64,000 nucleotides of DNA, taken from NCBI GenBank assembly GCA_028023455.1, contig JAQFVV010006197.1:15623254-15687253 (forward strand), read 5' to 3'. Both the position numbers and the translations under genes were made by a program. Origin of the DNA: Epiperipatus broadwayi. Taxonomy: Eukaryota > Onychophora > Udeonychophora > Euonychophora > Peripatidae. Below the pieces are notes generated by a model. It was not told where the DNA came from. It saw only the letters and a program-made list of their open reading frames with translations, and ran no database searches. Shown here in pieces: positions 10,530-23,661 of the stretch. How positions within the stretch are numbered: position 1 is the first letter of the stretch; the number at the start of each line of letters is the position of its first letter.

Positions 10530-13500
10530 TGTTAAGAATAATATCTTAGCTAACTAAATTTATTGAAGATTTTATAAAATATAATTTAACTCAAGTACAC
10601 ATCATTAATTTAACTGCTTAGTATCATTCTATGGCATTATCTTTAATATTTTCATCTTTTTTATATCTTCATCATGTAGTCTACTTTTGAGAAACACAGT
10701 TCAGATAGTATTTAAAATAACCTTTTTCTTTGTGAAGTCAATCTTTTTAGATTGAAAGTTTTTCTTCCAAATATTTTTTCCACGGTTGTACTTCTATATC
10801 AGTAGTTTTACAGAATTTTATTTTTATGGGTTCAATTTTCATCACATCATTTCATATTAATATATTTGATGAATTTCAGTTTATAAACAGCTCTTTTGTT
10901 GGTAGGCAGCTTATTAATCTAGGGATCAATTTTTTCTTGTAAGATAGTTAATAAGCAAATTATAACATCCTCTTATACTTTATAGCTATGGTTTTTATGA
11001 GTGATTATATTTTCAGATAGTATACAATTCAACTAGATTTGAAATTAGTAAATCACTTTATAATTGTATATGATAAATAACTTTTTCATATCAATAATTA
11101 AAAAATGATATTGATAAATCATGATTATTCAATACTGTTTCATTGGCAATTTAATGTTAACTTTTCTCTTTTTGCAGTCACTTCTGCTAGTCCATTGTGA
11201 AATTACATGTATTCAATACTTTCAAGCACTGGATTCTCTCTTTTTTTAACAAACACTGGCAGATACCTTTCTTGGCAACTTATATATTTTTCAAAAAATA
11301 TGTTGATTCATTTGTCAGATGATGATGTTCTTTGTTTTTCAGTCAGTCTTTGTTAATGGCTCATTTAATTAATAAAATAGAAACCCTCCTTCTCCAAAAA
11401 AAATAATTGCAATTGATTTCTTTATCAATGACAAATTGCTCTCCATTTAAATTCAATGCAATTTTTCTTCTTTATTCATATTCCAATATAATATTTAATT
11501 GTTATTACACTGTAACATTTTAATCATCTCTCACTCAGATTATTTACTGGGGCTAATTTGATTTAAATTCTCAAATCTTTCCAAATAATTCAGGACTTCA
11601 GAATTAGCTGTTTAAGTAATATGGCATTTCTTTATATGTTCACATGTATAAATAATTTCTCATACATGCACATTTACATAACTATTAATATTATAGATTT
11701 CATTTTACAATACTCCCTTGGAATATTACACAAAGTTAGTACGATTTTGCTATTTTAATTTCCACACCTTTTTTTCTCTTGAATTGTATAACTTTATTGT
11801 TCGACATTTTTTCTAACTACTAACTCATATAATGTTACTGTTATAATATAGATATGTGTACTAAAATAATCATATCAATCTAATTATTTGAAATATGAAT
11901 TTATTATTTTTACATAGTTTAAGATTTAACAAAATCTCATAAAAAAGGCCTGTGGAGATTACAAACCTTCATTACTAATTTTACTAAATCCTTCAATTTT
12001 GCCACTGTAGCTATAAATTTGACAGTCATTAACTATCTGATTCATGGACTTGTATTTGTCCACATCTAAATAGACCAGTGAGTGTTAAGCAAGTGATTAC
12101 AGTGATCATTTGTTGAGATTCCAATAATGTCTCTAGGAATATCAAATCCAGCTAGCTTTGCAGTTGGATCTGGAAAAACAAATTTCTTTAGAATATCATA
12201 AGAAGCCTACTTTTTATGCCATAATTCTTCAGTAGTAGATTTTTGATTTAATACCCAGAAAAAAAGATTTTGATTTGAGACAAGTGACAAAACTATTATA
12301 TCAATTTATGGGCAACTTCAGTTTATGTAACAGTTTTTTATATATTTTTAATAAACAAACTTATTTTCTGATATCTATTGAAGAAATATATTAACAAACA
12401 GAAAACCAATGTATAGAAGTAAACTTGAATGTGCCAATAATAATTGTCATAGTTTTTCCCCAAATAAATATGAAAAACCAAAAAGGGAAAGTATAAGAAG
12501 AACAACATTATGGATCTTTTAAAGAAGTAATTTTCAAAATAATTTAAAGCATCATGAAAATAATAAAATATTAAATGATATATAAAACTAACATACCATA
12601 AAAAAATTAAAATCAAAAAAATATAATAATTAACATAAAATAAAAATAAAAAAATTACAATATTTTCAAAGCTAATTATTTTAAATGTATTTAATTTTAA
12701 AATTTAACATTTTTAGTATTCAAAACATATTCTACAATAAATAATGAAAAAGATTATAAATATAATTATCAATAATTTTTAAAAAGTTTTTCTTTTTCTC
12801 AAAGTATGAACTTTTTAGTCATTCAACAATCTCTGACCTAACCTTTCTTACATATGTTTAGGAGCTTTTATTTTTTAACAAAAAAATTATTAATAATTTG
12901 TTTTCAAGTATTTATTTTAATAGTAATATTTATAGAGCTGAGAAAACAAAGTATGATATTTAAATGAATTGAATTAATTTATTTACATGCATATACATAT
13001 ATACATAATATAAAAATTACACAAATATATATATATAATTATTTGCCAATTTCTTTTGCAGATCAATATTTAAAAATGTAATTAAAATTATAAAACATGT
13101 TTTTAATAATAAAGTAAAAATATAATTTTAATTATATCTACTTTAGCCCATAAATTAACATTTTTTAATAATCTTGAATACAAGTAAAATGTCTGTGTAT
13201 TTTTTCTTTCAATATAAAAAAAGATTTTTTTAAAATATACATTGTTTAAAAATTTTAATATTTTAAAATTATAAGTTAGACCATCATGTGTGATATCTTG
13301 CTTAAAATTATAAAAAATTATCTTCAAAATGATACAACAAACACATGCAGAATGCACTGTTTTTTCTAGATTCCTGCAAAGATGACTAATTTTAAAATTG
13401 ATCACTATAATGTGTTTTCAATCTTTTAAATGTTTAAAAATTTTCTTATTATTCAAGTATCTAAATTAAATAAATTAATTTTATTTTAATATACAACTGG

Positions 13501-13704
13501 AAAAAATCCTGGCTTAATATATATTTTAAAATACTATTCAAAATAATTATATAAAGAATATCAAATACTGTATATATCATTTATAAATAATAATTATTAA
13601 AATATGCATAAATAAATAAGACAAATAGTGCTCAAAAATTTCTCAAACTTAGGCTTTTCATTAAGGAAAACATTCTGTAAGTATATTAAATAAAAGTTTT
13701 TTCT

Positions 13705-13908
13705 TGTTTGGAAATTTTCTAGGGATTTATTATGACATAATTGATATCTTTAGTAACTTAATTTAACTGATTTGTTTGGAAATTTTCTAGGGATTTATTA
13801 TGACATAATTGATATCTTTAGTAACTTAATTTAACTGATTTGTTTGGAAATTTTCTAGGGATTTATTATGACATAATTGATATCTTTAGTAACTTAATTT
13901 AACTGATT
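13705..13908. repeat. Tandem repeat, three identical 68-bp units
   Basis: Three head-to-tail copies of a 68-bp unit beginning TGTTTGGAAATTTTCTAGGG and ending AACTGATT start at 13705, 13773 and 13841. I see no differences between the copies, so the expansion is recent or maintained. No fourth or partial copy is recognisable on either side. The unit has no coding or tRNA-like feature. Confidence 0.93.
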
Positions 13909-16900
13909 TTTTTAAATGAAGATATTTTATTGTAGGTCAAGTTGGCTATCTAATATGCAAACTGCATTATATTGAAACTTTAAATCTACTGATTTTTGAT
14001 ATTAATTCTTAAATAAATATTTTGTGTTTGAAATAAAATTCTTGATAGCTTTCTCTATAATTAGTAACTTATGTTTGAAATAAATCCTCAATAATCTTTT
14101 GATGAATCTCATAGTTATGCTTGACATGAAATTCACTATTACATTGTAATGGTCAGATTTGTATAGTCAGCAAAACTAATCTTAGGAACCAAGCAATGAT
14201 CACTAACTCGCATGTCTGTGTGTAACATAGACATAATCACTATCACAAATAATACAAAGTTGAACTTCATTACCTATGCCCCCAGGACAATTTTTACATG
14301 ACCAACACATCTGATGTTAGCATATATGCCCTTTTTGTTATATCCTGGTAAGGTCAGGGAAATATAAGAGACCCTTAAAACTATACAAAAGCTAACTGTG
14401 GTGAACTAGACACAAATGTGAGAGGTAATGTAAACATACATAAATTTATTAGTGACAATAACAAAAAAATTGAATCAAAATGAATTTAAAGTTTAAATGG
14501 CTAGATTTACAGATTATATTGAGTTTGTTGCCAAAACAAAATTAATTAGTGACTAAACAGTTGGTTATCATTCATTACATCAAATGGATGATAATAGATT
14601 ATATGCCTTACTAATCTCCAGAGTGGACATTTTATGATAGTTTAACTTGTTAATTAATGAATAATCAGGCAGGGTTAAAATTGAAGCATTTACTTAACTA
14701 AATTACAAATCATAATCATTAATAGATTACCATAATGGACTTAGAATTATATATGGGTACACGCTTGCAACATAAGGCTTAAATATATATATAAAGGAAA
14801 TAACAGAAGAGTATATCCGATAATGAAACAGTGATGGGATATGCTCACCTTGGTGAAGTCATACCCAGAAATTTTATCAGATGAGAGGATCATATGAAGC
14901 AGGAATGAACATAACCAGTAATGAAATTATTATTATCAAACAAGAAATTCATCTGCATTGATAATACTATGACTAATAACAATGAAAATTCTTCGAGAAT
15001 GTAAGTACAAGATATGTCCATGTTACCATGACCATATCCAAAGAAAACCCAGAAAATCATTCCCCAAAACAGGAGTGAACATCTGCTTTAGGAACAAAAA
15101 TATGAATAAATCAAAAATATATATAAATAACCCAGCAATGCAATTTAAATAAACAAGCAATAATTAATTCATTATGAAAACCTGGAATTTACAATGATTA
15201 TTACAAAAAAACAAGTGTGAGTAGCTACATTATAAGCTTAAACAAGCAGCTATATATTACTTTACTTGGCTAAATTATGGACTAATGGTTTCATATATAA
15301 ATACCTTTAAAAAAAATTGAAGATTAATAGTCCCTGCTTAATTGAAGATCCAACCTAAAGATCATATACACATATATTTAAGAAACATATTATCCATTAG
15401 CTCAAGATTTGTGATTAATATATATCATTATAAAGAATCATTTGGGTGAGGCTAATGTATTAAGATAAATGACATATATATTTGTCCCTTCAAAAAAGAA
15501 TTTAAATTTAATCTTATTTTTACCATTGTTTTTAAAATTTATTCAACGGATTTTTATAATTGTTAAGAAAAAAACCTGGATTTACAATTGCACAAGTAAA
15601 ATTTCAATTGATATGCATGATGGACTATATTTTAGAAAAACAAAAATCTTCAAGCTAGGTGAGGGACAGAGGATTAAAATGTCTCTGCACTTTTACTTAA
15701 TTAGCTTTCTTTTAAAGGAAGACAGGAGAGAAAGATGAATCTCAAAATTTTAAGAAACAAAAATATGATTACAAAATAGTCTTCTATCATCTGATCTTCA
15801 AATAAATATAACACATGTAATATATATGACTTAACAATGACCGCATATAGCAATATATATTCGATCATTCTTAATACAGATTAATTTATAATATTACAGT
15901 AAAATATTAAAGAAAAATAACAAAATAAAATAAATAATACAAGTAAAAGAGAAACATCAAATACATGTGAATTGTTTTACCTGTATATGGGGGTGCAGAG
16001 TCTCATATCTAGAGTTCAAATGTTCCTGCTTTTATAACATTCATGAAGGATTTTAAGATATACATGGCAAGGTATGAAGAGCAATACATAGATATAATAC
16101 CATGTGCCTTTTTCTCGAATATTAATAATTAATTGGTTATTATGGAGATAGGTTGGTTCTTCAAAATAGCATCCAACTGAAGGTGACTTCTTATTTCTAG
16201 AATAATGGCATGGTAGGTCAGGCTGAATTCACGTATGAAGGCAGGAACATTGGCACAGGTACATGGATCAGCAGACTTCTGATGGGCAGCATTTTACTAA
16301 CTCACAATGGGATTCTGAACTCAAGCTCCCCAAGATGATAAAAGAGAAATGGGCATAAGCTTCTACTCACAGATCATTCTGCATGACTTCTATCAACCAA
16401 GTAATTAATGATCTCTGAAAACTTTTGATGACAATGTTGAAGAATTTCTCACATCCAAACAGCTTGAAAAAATTTTCATGAAGAACAACCATGTTTTTTC
16501 ATTGGCTGAGGTATTTATACAACTTTCGACAAAAGGCATCCAGGTTAATTTTAATTAAAAAAATATTTTTGCTGATAATAATTTTGATTAGTTTAATTTC
16601 AATACTTGTTTATTAATTAATTTTCCAAATACCTTTTGTCTAAAGCATTCATTCCTTGCAGCAATTAAGCATCAATTAACACATTTTTACCACCCGGCCA
16701 ATTATTAAAAAAAAAAAACATTCTTGTACATATAATAATGCAAAGCGATTACCTTATTTTTCATTAATTAAATAAGATTTCAATAACAAATAGACTTGTA
16801 CCTAAGTCTATAATTAATCTGCCTTTATAAATTTTATTAAAACAAAATGCCCATTCATTTTAATGAGTTGAATTTTTAAAATTAATTGTTTATCAGAATT

Positions 16901-17960
16901 TTCTAGAATCTCAGCTAATTCTTTCTTCACTAGTAGATTTGATAAAATAAAATTTAATTCTTATTAGTCTTTAATAATTTTTGAGTAAAATAAAATTTAA
17001 AATTTCCCTACAACAGGATTTAAAAGTATTTAAATATACATTGACATGAAGCATATATATTAAGTATATATATATTGAAACGAGCATGCTTGTTTCACAT
17101 GTGCATGTATTTTAGAAAAAAAACTACTTTGCACTACCACCTTAAAAAAAAGCTGCAACAAATAAAATATAGGGGGCTGAGCTGTCTAATCAATCTGAAG
17201 ATTAGTGCATAATAGTGAAGTGGAGAAGAACGTTTGTTCTTTCGTTCAGCCATTTGTTGTAAGAAAAGTGAATAGTGAAAAATTCATATTTTTATCGGTT
17301 ATTTCACTATTTAACTAACAGCTGAGCGTCATAACCTTAGAAGATAATATTTACAGTCACCATTAATGATGAAAGAGGAAAGAATTGGTATGGAAATCAT
17401 ACCAATGCAAGAATAATCCCTTGACATTCTCTCTTTCTCTGCACCGTGAACCTCCATTTTTGCCTGTTTTAACATCATGAAAAATACCAACGCCGTTCAG
17501 CTTAAATACAATGCCCTTTTCTTTTGTTTTGTGTGGGCTTTAGCATGCCACTTGAAGTTAAAGAAGAAATGGATAAGATAAGGTAACAATTTCATAAATA
17601 TTCGATACGTATATATATTTATAAGAAAACAAGAAAAATTACTTTGCAAAAGATATTAACTTAGTCAAAAGTTGACAATGTTTTTTGTTTCTTTGCTTTC
17701 CCTTAATTGAAAACACACAAGAAACGAAAATCATGTTATTTAATTAAAACACTCACGTATATTTCATTAGTTAAATGCTAATTATTTTATAAATTATATA
17801 TGTGTACTATTTAAAAATACTTCTAAAAGCCCTGGAATAAATGGTTAAAACATTTACTTAGTAATATCATACATATATCTATTTTAATGATTCTATGGAC
17901 TTAAAATTACTAGTCAGTAAGTATGTGCGTATGAATTATATATGCGTACTGCTTAAAACA

Positions 17961-18238
17961 CTTCTCATCACATGAACTGAAAAATGAGTTTTGTTTAGAC
18001 AATCTAGTGAGTTTTGCTTAGACAATCTATTGGAAATGCATCTATAATCTTCTCATCACTTGAACTGAAAAATGAGTTTTGCTTGGACAATCTATTGGAA
18101 ATGTATCCATAATCTTCTCATCACTTGAACTGAAAAATGAGTTTTGCTTGGACAATCTATTGGAAATGTATCCATAATCTTCTCATCACCTGAACTGAAA
18201 AATGAGTTCTGCTTGGACAATCTATTCGAAATGTATTC
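17961..18238. repeat. Tandem repeat of a 65-bp unit, four copies, first copy enlarged
   Basis: Units begin CTTCTCATCAC at 17961, 18049, 18114 and 18179. Copies 2 and 3 are nearly identical (65 bp), and copy 4 has several substitutions. Copy 1 is 88 bp because a 23-bp piece around GAGTTTTG.TTAGACAATCT is itself duplicated. The array decays after 18238. Confidence 0.92.
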
Positions 18239-18349
18239 CTTTACTCTTCTTCTCATTACAGGAAATATATTAGAGGGACTTACTTATTAATTGTTATTAA
18301 ATAAAATTGTTACTTAAAATTAATTCTGGTTCCAGTTGTTCAAATCTAT

Positions 18350-18700
18350 TTTGTTTTTTATTGCATTACTCATCATTCATTGCACTGATTCACAAGAATC
18401 TCATGCCTCCTGAGCTACGTCTGGCATAACTAGACCTAGGTACGTAAGGTTGTAGTGAGATGGAGCTCTAGTGGCGCTGTTTGGAAAACCAAACATATAA
18501 ATAACTAGATGCTTCCAGCTCTATGGTGCTACATCCTCTGATGAGCAGGAAATATTGTTGTGGGGAGTGGGATTAACATCTGCATTGGGTAATGCCAATT
18601 GATGTTTCCTTCCTGCAACATGCTCATCAGGAAATAAATACAACTGAAGTAATAAAAGGGTTGTGTGTTGGTGGTCCGGTTGCAATATATATATAAACTT
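18350..18700. repeat. G+C-richer repeat-like island with inverted CTGATGAG blocks
   Basis: This stretch is clearly less A+T-rich than its surroundings and has no long ORF. It contains CTGATGAGCAGGAAAT at 18539-18554 and an inverted counterpart TCCTTCCTGCAACATGCTCATCAGGAAATA at about 18607-18636, so CTGATGAG...GAAA occurs on both strands. It is probably a fragment of a dispersed repeat. No target-site duplication or tRNA promoter was found. Confidence 0.4.
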
Positions 18701-20039
18701 CTAAATGCAACAAATCCAAAAAACTTTCTTAATCAATAGTCAGTCAAGAGTTGAGCTTTAATAATGATAATGGCTAATCTTAATCCACATATTTATCTCT
18801 TCTAATCTCAGCAGACTTTTCTTACAAATGCTACCAATAAAGTAAATACTAATACAACTTATACTACTCCTTCAAATTTGCAAAATGTTTTTCTATCTTC
18901 CTAATTTATTACTGGAAACCAATTTTTAAAAAATAAAAATATAATTAAATAACTTGTTATTAAAAACACAAATTGACATATTTTTAATCAGATAAACTCA
19001 AAACATTTGGTAAACAACATAATTAGTTTTTATACTAACAAAGAACTTTTTCTTTAAAAAAGAGAAACCTTGACTCTTTTCCCAGCTATTTTTAGAAATT
19101 TCATTACAATTAAAAAACAAAACGTTTTAAAAATATCAATCTGACCAAAGTAAGTTTATTTTTAAATTAACATTATAAAATCTGTTACTGCATATTTAGC
19201 CAAATAAAAAAATGATATTAAAGTTGACCAATTTGGTCAAGTATTCTATGAGACTTTTGGGTAATTTATTATACATATTATCATATATGTATGTCAACTC
19301 AATAAACAACTTTAAAAAACGTAATTAATACTGTTAAGTTTTAAATTGCGCTTTACGAAAAAGTGAAGCTTATTATTATTAGAAAAGAATTATATGGCTG
19401 AGCACTTTCAGATAACTTAAGTCTCCATATTCATAGCCTACTTTAAGCGAAGTTAAGCAGTAATTTATGCAAAATTTGTGCAAAGTTTTCTTTCATAAAG
19501 ACCATTTTCTGGAGATTTAAAAGCACGATTCTTTTCAGTTTATTGCATAGTTGTCATTTGCAATAAAGCATGCCTCCTTAATCTTTCATTTCATATCATT
19601 ATGTTCAGTGCACAGTGCCTTTGCCACAGTGGGTTCAAACACAGGGCCTATTGTTTTTTGGTGCTCAAAGAATATGGATTTGTTTTCAATATTATTTAGA
19701 GCTCTCTGTATAAATAATATTGTTGAGATGTTCTGGTGGTAATGTTGGAATGGGTCTCTTCGCTTTTTTGCGTAAAACACAATTTAAAACTTACCACTCA
19801 AAGGTGAAGTAAAAAACAAGGATTTTATTTTAATACTGTTAAATGGTATTATGCGCAATGAAATTGAAGCATCTTATATTTTTCTCCTTGAAAGGAAAAA
19901 ATGATTGTTTCTTTTTAGATTTATTTTATCTCTATTTTTCATATATTTCTAAAATACTATTATTTAGATAAATGTTAAATCAATAACTGTCTATACTTTT
20001 TTTAATGACAAGTAGTTCTGGTCATATAAAGCTTTTATT

Positions 20040-20296
20040 AATGTTATATATAGAGTAAGTTAAAAACAAACTCTTATGAAGCTTCAAAAATACCCTCAAC
20101 CTCAGACCGCGGTTTCTGCCTCTAGCGTCATCAGTGAGGTGCTAGGGAATAAAAATACTAGAACTAGTCCAGAATTTTATCAATGCCTAACTAGCACCTC
20201 ACTGATGACGCTAGAGGCAGAAACCGCGGTCTGAGGTTGAGGGTATTTTTGAAGCTTCATAAGAGTTTGTTTTTAACTTACTCTATATATAACATT
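20040..20296. mobile_element. Perfect palindrome with 106-bp arms and 45-bp spacer
   Basis: Arms 20040-20145 and 20191-20296 are exact reverse complements by inspection. Outer ends are AATGTTATATATAGAG and the inner part, with CAGACCGCGGTTTCTGCC, is far more G+C-rich than the surroundings. The spacer 20146-20190 is A+T-rich. The absence of any mismatch points to a young insertion or ongoing gene conversion. A transcript through the FBXL4 intron would fold into a long hairpin. The superfamily is unknown. Confidence 0.85.
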
Positions 20297-21184
20297 TGTA
20301 AATAGGAGCTTTATTAAAATTAGGTCATCTGACTTGATTTTTTATCAATTAGCTTTTATTAAATAATTAATTTTATATTAGCTTGTTATTTGAAGATTAT
20401 TGGAATTTTCCTAATTAGGAGTATTTATTTTCTCATAGAATAAGATTGTTACACATCCACAATACATTTTCATCATGATTTTAAACCGATATACCAGATC
20501 TGCTTTCATATTTGTCCTGCATTTATTAATTTTTGTTTGTATTTGTTTGCACTAATATGACTTTTTATGTGCACCTAGCAAATATATTTGATCTGAATTT
20601 TTTCTCAGATTTTAATTCTGTTATCCTCATCATTATCAGTCATTTAATGACCTTCATAACTTTTCTTGTCATATGTGTAATCTATTTATCTTTTCATTCA
20701 TTCTTTCTTTACATTCTGTCAATTACAAATACTGCAAACTGGATCAGAGTAACTTTTCATTTTTTTATACAGACAAAAATATTAACAGATTTAGATAAAA
20801 TACCAAAATGTGGCTTGCTTTCTAATTATTATTTTGGATTATACAGTATAGGTTTTTTCTACTTACTCTTCATTCTTAGCAACACCATGTATAAACTTGG
20901 TAAATTTCCATTAATAGTATCTTGTCTAAAAAACTTGTGAATTTCTGTGTAGTATTATTAGTATATGTTTTTTAAGTGAATTTTACATCTCTTAGTAACA
21001 AGATGGACCCAATCTAGTATAATAAAAATCAAAATAATCATAAATTGCATATACATACATATAGCAGCTATTCACAAATGAATGTAGACATTACAATTCC
21101 AAAAAAAAAAAAAATGTTGTGAACCACAAATAAGTTCACATATAAAACATGTCAGGCCACTTTTCTGTTTGATATTTTGCTATG

Positions 21185-22130
21185 TTATTTTTTAATTTCT
21201 TCAGCAGAAAACTTTTCCTTCTGAAATATTTCAACACCATGTCTAATTGTAGCTCTCCAATGTGTTCTATTCTCTATCATATCTTCTTAATGAAAACAAT
21301 CAGTATTGCACTTCTTTAAAACGTCTTTGAAATAATACATATAATGTAGTTGAAATCCATTTCTCTCATAAAAACCATGCTCACTACAAAACGTCCTTTT
21401 AGGAAGTCTTGTTCATTCATTTTATGTGTCCAATCCAATGAATGTGTAGTTTCATAATAGTGAACTTTATAGTATCCATATCCAACAAGTTGAAGAATAC
21501 ATTTATTAATTTTCTTGCAATTATATTTTCAAATTTTATGGAGCATCCATAAATGAAACTTGTCCAATGCTTTATATTGCATCAATAGTGTTCAAGTCCC
21601 ATTTCCATACAATAAACAAATAAAAATAACAACTCTCTATTTATCTAACTTATTTGCAATAGTTATTTCCCTGAGCCAAAATATTCTATTTTTTAACTTG
21701 CTAAAAGCAGCAGTAGAATGTTGGAGTTTGTGCTCTATCTCAACATTCAAGTCCAATCTTCTATTTATAAAACTACCACCAACTTAAATTAGTTTTTATT
21801 CTCAAGTTGATGCTGAGAATTTTTCTACTATCCACTAATGGACAAAGAAATTGAATTTTTTGAACATTAATTAAAGAAAGTCTTTAAATGTTGAATTCAA
21901 AACATTAAATACATTCTATCAATTGTTTTTGAATTAGCAGAAATCCAGAATCCAAGAAGATGAAGTTCTTGTCTTTGCTTTTAATGGATTCAGATTTAAA
22001 ATTTCATCATCAAACTTATCTAACATCTTGATTAGTGTTTTATTAACTCATATATAAACAGTTTGATATAATATTAAGATCATTTATATTCTTTATTACT
22101 TTTTATAATACTTTTTTATAACCCACTATT
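21185..22130 (-). pseudogene. LINE (non-LTR retrotransposon) C-terminal fragment
   Basis: On the minus strand, frames with several stops can be read as the C-terminal part of an RTE/Jockey-like endonuclease-reverse transcriptase. Around 21680-21780 it reads FINRRLDLNVEIEHKLQHST then AAFSKLKNRIFW, like the family's region after the RT domain. Around 21540-21600 it reads LLYGNGT, like L-L-Y-G-C-E-T-W. It ends with ENRTHWRATIRHG (21225-21262), equivalent to the terminal x-N-R-x-x-W-R-x-x-I-x-x-G motif. The RT catalytic region is not recognisable. It is a dead, 5'-truncated insertion in the 16-kb intron. Confidence 0.65.
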
Positions 22131-22642
22131 GATGGTTTCCATTGCCCCAGCAATCTTCTTCAGAACTATGACAAACACAATACAAATACATGAATTCAAA
22201 TATACATGAACATATAATTTTATATTTTATATATATTCTATCTTATAATCATTATTTATATACCCACATATGTCTTTATATACCTCTCTATGTAATTATT
22301 TTTTAATTTATTCTTATTAATTTTTCAATTTGTCAAAAAAATTTAAAATAATGTTGGAGCAAACACACTTCTTTTATTAATACCAGTTTTGATTTCAAAT
22401 GCCTCAGATTTTCCACTTGTAGTAATAACGTTCCCATCATTCCATCATGTAGAAGCTATATAATATAAATGGACAACCAACCAATTTCAAATAATATCAT
22501 AAATCTATTCCTTCAAGTGAATCAAATGTTATGACCAAATCAATAAAAACAAAATATAAATCACTTTTTTTAACTCCAACACTTTTCTTGCATTTGTCTG
22601 GCAATAAAAATCATATCTATAGTACTTCTTGATTTTTTAGAA

Positions 22643-23117
22643 CATGGGTGGGCAAATAGTGGCCCAAGGGCCACATGCGGCCTGCCAAGACAATCTGAAA
22701 AATCTGCCTTGAACTGAGATTTCCTTCCCATGCGCAACCGGAGATTCGTCTCATATTTTCTACTAGAATGGCCATGTCAATACTAATGCGCAGTGTAGAT
22801 ATGATGTGCAGTGCTTTTCCAGTTGATCTGGTTAATTTTAATTTTGTCTTTGCATTAGCAAATATATATATATTTCCAACTTTAGTGAAACCATGAACCC
22901 TCCGAAAAATTTGTAAACTCGGTGATGAATGTCGTGTGTTTAATGAAGAATTGATAAACAAATATTTCTTTGGTAATACAGGGAATAAAGCAGTGTGTTG
23001 ATTGTATCATAAAAAAAGGTGTGGCCCTCCGATAACCTTTACTTCCACAAAGTGGCCCCTGATGTGGCCCTCCACCAACCTCTGCAGTCCCCGAGCCAAA
23101 ACAATTGCCCACCCTTG
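22643..23117 (+). mobile_element. Internally deleted hAT element with transposase N-terminal remnant
   Basis: The ends are CATGGGTGGGCAA and, on the other strand, CAAGGGTGGGCAA, typical hAT termini. Flanking 8-mers TTTTAGAA (22635-22642) and CTCTAGAA (23118-23125) match at six of eight positions and fit the NTCTAGAN preference known for some hAT elements. Inside, on the plus strand near 22903-22990, a frame reads LRKICKLGDECRVFNEELIN then KYFF, then a Cys before a stop. This resembles the start of ZBED/GTF2IRD2-type hAT-derived transposases (R-K-x-D-x-E-C-R-x-F-x-E-x-W-x-x-x-Y-F-F). Most of the transposase is absent. The minus-strand ORFs here are shadows. Confidence 0.75.
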
Positions 23118-23661
23118 CTCTAGAATCACACTAAATCCCTCTTAATCATTCTCCTATGACTCAAAAACCTATTCAACAAAATCTTTGAAAGAACCTTTAT
23201 TGCAGTGAATATTTATGATATTCCAAATTTCATAGGTTTTAAAAATATATTCTTTTATCCCTTCATTTTTAATGCTCAGTATTCTTTTCAGATTTAAAAA
23301 AGTTACATATGATATTATTCTTATTTAATAATCCTCTCTGGAGTTAATTCTCACATTACCTTTATGAGTATATGATCTAAAAACACCAATATATTATAAA
23401 TTGTTAAGCATATATACATATAAATAATGCTTTTATAACTCTTGATAATCTATCAAATCATATCTTCTAAACGGCCTTAATATTTCAATATTCTAACATT
23501 CTTAACATGTGTTTCAGTCATTTTTATATTGCTCATTTTAATATATTAATCTTAATTGGATATAAAAATAATCATAAAATTTAAAGGGGAAGGGACACAT
23601 TCAGAAATATCACTATTAGTTAAATATAATATTTTTATGGTATATATATATGTTTACTAAC

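Larger units (their letters stand above)
7508..23661 (-). other. FBXL4 intron of about 16.2 kb
   Basis: Lies between the F-box core exon and the D-P-L-Q-Y exon; the AG|A junction restores an Arg codon, so no coding exon is missing. It holds the hAT MITE at 7904, a degenerate tandem repeat at 9035-9520, a GIY-YIG remnant at 9679, an inverted repeat at 10301, tandem arrays at 13705 and 17961, the palindrome at 20040, a LINE 3' end at about 21190-22130 and a hAT remnant at 22643. Between 10600-13600, 14000-17900 and 18700-20000 I see A+T-rich sequence with no gene I can support. Confidence 0.85.

Noticed and set aside
10282-10557. 91-codon plus-strand ORF
   Set aside because: It runs through both arms of a palindromic element, so its open frame is a by-product of the repeat.
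18530-18560. Functional hammerhead ribozyme
   Set aside because: The boxes CTGATGAG and GAAA are present but too close, or separated by sequence that cannot form helix II with the required closing pair.
20533-20940. 135-codon hydrophobic plus-strand ORF resembling a membrane protein
   Set aside because: The strand is T-rich, which automatically yields Phe, Leu, Ile, Tyr and Ser codons and few stops. No family motif, signal or splice context is visible.
22617-23112. Two overlapping minus-strand ORFs of 114 and 76 codons
   Set aside because: They overlie the hAT remnant whose transposase-like reading is on the plus strand; the minus frames show no motif.
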